14,441 nt of DNA. It comes from Lysobacterales bacterium CG02_land_8_20_14_3_00_62_12 (lineage in GTDB: Bacteria; Pseudomonadota; Gammaproteobacteria; Xanthomonadales; Ahniellaceae). Below the pieces are notes generated by a model. It saw only the letters and a program-made list of their open reading frames with translations. It ran no database searches and was not told the DNA's origin. Shown in pieces: positions 13,346-14,441 of the stretch (positions are counted from its first letter, which is position 1; each line of letters begins with the position of its first letter). The stretch covers positions 1 through 14,441 of the forward strand of contig PEUI01000054.1 in NCBI GenBank assembly GCA_002785585.1. The letters run 5' to 3'. The position numbers and the translations under genes were made by a program.

Positions 13346-14332
13346 TCAGCGGGCAGCGAAGGCTTTGCTGTCATCGCGCAGCACCTGCAGCAATTGCAGA
13401 AAATCGGTGGGCACCGGCGCATCGTTGGCGAGTGGCTTGCCGGTTCGCGGATGGACGAACTCAAGGTGCTCGGCGTGCAGTGCCTGTCGGCGGAAACCAC
13501 GCAGCGCCGCATCCAGTTCCGGCGTCGCCGCTTTGGGAATCTTCAGTCCACTGCCGTACTGCGGGTCGCCCACAATCGGATGGCGAATGCTGGTGAGATG
13601 CACGCGAATCTGGTGGGTGCGTCCGGTCTCCAACTGGCAACGCAGCAGGGTATGCGCGCGAAAGCGCTCGGCAATCCGATAATGGGTAATGGCGTCTCGG
13701 CCGCCTTCGCGCACCGCCATCTTCAGGCGGTCGTAAGGGTCCCGATCAATCGGCGCGTCGATCCGGCCGCCGGCGATCATGGCGCCAACCACCAAAGCCA
13801 AATAGCGCCGATGCACCTCGCGTCCGGAGAGTTGCGCCACCAGCGCCGCGTGCGCCTCGATCGTGCGCGCAACCACCAGCGCGCCGGAGGTATCTTTGTC
13901 CAGACGATGCACGATACCGGCGCGCGGAACCGCTCGCAAACTCGGGTCGAAATACAGCAAGGCATTGACCAGGGTGCCGGTGGCATTGCCCGCACCCGGA
14001 TGCACGACCAGACCGGCCGGTTTGTTCAAGACGATGACATCGCGATCTTCATACAGCACATCGAGCGCGATCGCCTCGGGTGCATCGTGGACTTCCTCGC
14101 GCAGTTCCGCGGCCACCTGCACGCGATCACCGAGCACCACCGGGTCACGCGGTCGGGCGGTCGCCCCGTTGATCAGCGCTTTGCCGTCCTTGATCCAGCC
14201 ACTCAAACGGCTGCGCGAATACTCCGGGTAAAGCTCGGCCAATGCCTGATCGAAGCGCTTGCCGGATTGCGCCACCGCGATGACCTGTTCCAGGCGGTCG
14301 GTGCTGCGCAATGGGGTACTGGGTGCGGTCAC
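13346..14332 (-). CDS. rluD: 23S rRNA pseudouridine(1911/1915/1917) synthase RluD
   Basis: The 328-residue enzyme converts three uridines in helix 69 of 23S rRNA to pseudouridine, a modification needed for normal ribosome assembly and termination. It carries an N-terminal S4 RNA-binding domain (about 26-75: RFDQALAELYPEYSRSRLSGWIKDG). The catalytic domain contains VLNKPAGLVVHPGAG (101-115) and AGIVHRLDKDTSG (138-150, with D145 the catalytic aspartate), and later LETGRTHQIRVHL and GDPQYG. The length matches the family (about 320-330). The start is GTG at 14330-14332, supported by AAGGA about 7 nt upstream; no ATG lies near a family-like start. It heads the rluD-pgeF pair. In gammaproteobacteria the divergent neighbour is usually bamD, which would lie beyond the right edge. 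Confidence 0.96.
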   Translation of the reverse strand: MTAPSTPLRSTDRLEQVIAVAQSGKRFDQALAELYPEYSRSRLSGWIKDGKALINGATARPRDPVVLGDRVQVAAELREEVHDAPEAIALDVLYEDRDVIVLNKPAGLVVHPGAGNATGTLVNALLYFDPSLRAVPRAGIVHRLDKDTSGALVVARTIEAHAALVAQLSGREVHRRYLALVVGAMIAGGRIDAPIDRDPYDRLKMAVREGGRDAITHYRIAERFRAHTLLRCQLETGRTHQIRVHLTSIRHPIVGDPQYGSGLKIPKAATPELDAALRGFRRQALHAEHLEFVHPRTGKPLANDAPVPTDFLQLLQVLRDDSKAFAAR

Positions 14333-14353
14333 GGGATGTCCTTGGGGTTTTAA

Positions 14354-14441
14354 GGCGTCGCGCAGAAATAACTTGCGCAGATTGCGCCGGACTTTCGGTC
14401 GCCTGCAAGGCGCACAAAGGGGAGCATAGTCGGACTATGTG
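14354..14441. repeat. Partial structured element with perfect palindrome, upstream of rluD
   Basis: A perfect 7-bp inverted repeat, catagtc (14425-14431) and gactatg (14433-14439), is separated by one base (g). It follows a stretch starting ggcgtcgcgcagaaataact just past the rluD ribosome site. From memory, 'ggagcatag-N-ctatgtg' cores flanked by long pairing arms recur upstream of genes in several gammaproteobacteria. If this is one, the matching arm, a reverse complement of ggcgtcgcgcag, would lie just past the window's right edge. Only half can be seen, and the start/end given here are those of the visible part. Confidence 0.45.

Noticed and set aside
12584..14353. A 589-codon open frame on the plus strand
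   Set aside because: It lies antisense to both pgeF and rluD, which have complete conserved motifs. The translation is rich in R, A, G, H and Q without a recognisable domain, typical of antisense frames in GC-rich DNA.

Overview
The window is GC-rich chromosomal DNA from a gammaproteobacterium, most likely of the Xanthomonadales/Lysobacterales type. The evidence for this is the lptFG | pepA-holC arrangement, gammaproteobacterial-type housekeeping proteins (RluD, PgeF, LptF/G, HolC), a pyrophosphate-type phosphofructokinase, a TrpS with an extra C-terminal domain, and a cluster of 'ctctcccgc-tt-gcgggagag' palindromes of the kind common between genes in that group. The lineage call is inference from gene content. 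No rRNA, tRNA, CRISPR array, transposase or phage gene was recognised.

Layout, left to right. Positions 1-482 hold no gene but nine GC-rich hairpins joined by a conserved linker, lying 3' of holC. On the minus strand pepA (2408-924) and holC (908-483) form a short operon. Facing away from it on the plus strand, lptF and lptG (2599-4763) overlap by ATGA and encode the permease pair of the lipopolysaccharide exporter. Then comes a minus-strand block: a RelE/ParE-type toxin-antitoxin pair (5250-4793), a phosphofructokinase with pyrophosphate-type active-site residues (6626-5358) and an M20 metallopeptidase (8141-6714).

The plus strand continues with a secreted ComEA-type helix-hairpin-helix protein (8413-8733) and a HutD/Ves-family protein (8903-9493). 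Converging on the latter is a minus-strand gene for an exported protein of unknown function (10388-9528) that contains a small in-frame pentapeptide repeat. A CcdA/CcdB toxin-antitoxin module (10580-11127) follows, with an inverted repeat over its likely promoter, and directly after it trpS (11142-12503). The right end is a minus-strand pair, rluD (14332-13346) and pgeF (13303-12542). At the right edge a perfect palindrome lies in what looks like one half of a larger structured element.

Most of the window is housekeeping: protein turnover, DNA replication, outer-membrane assembly, glycolysis, translation and ribosome modification. The accessory parts are the two toxin-antitoxin modules, the palindrome cluster, the uncharacterised exported protein and the TrpS extension. 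I did not find a clearly new multi-gene system. The items most worth a second look are the TrpS C-terminal domain, the ccdAB operator/promoter arrangement, the phosphofructokinase cofactor signature and the palindrome array.
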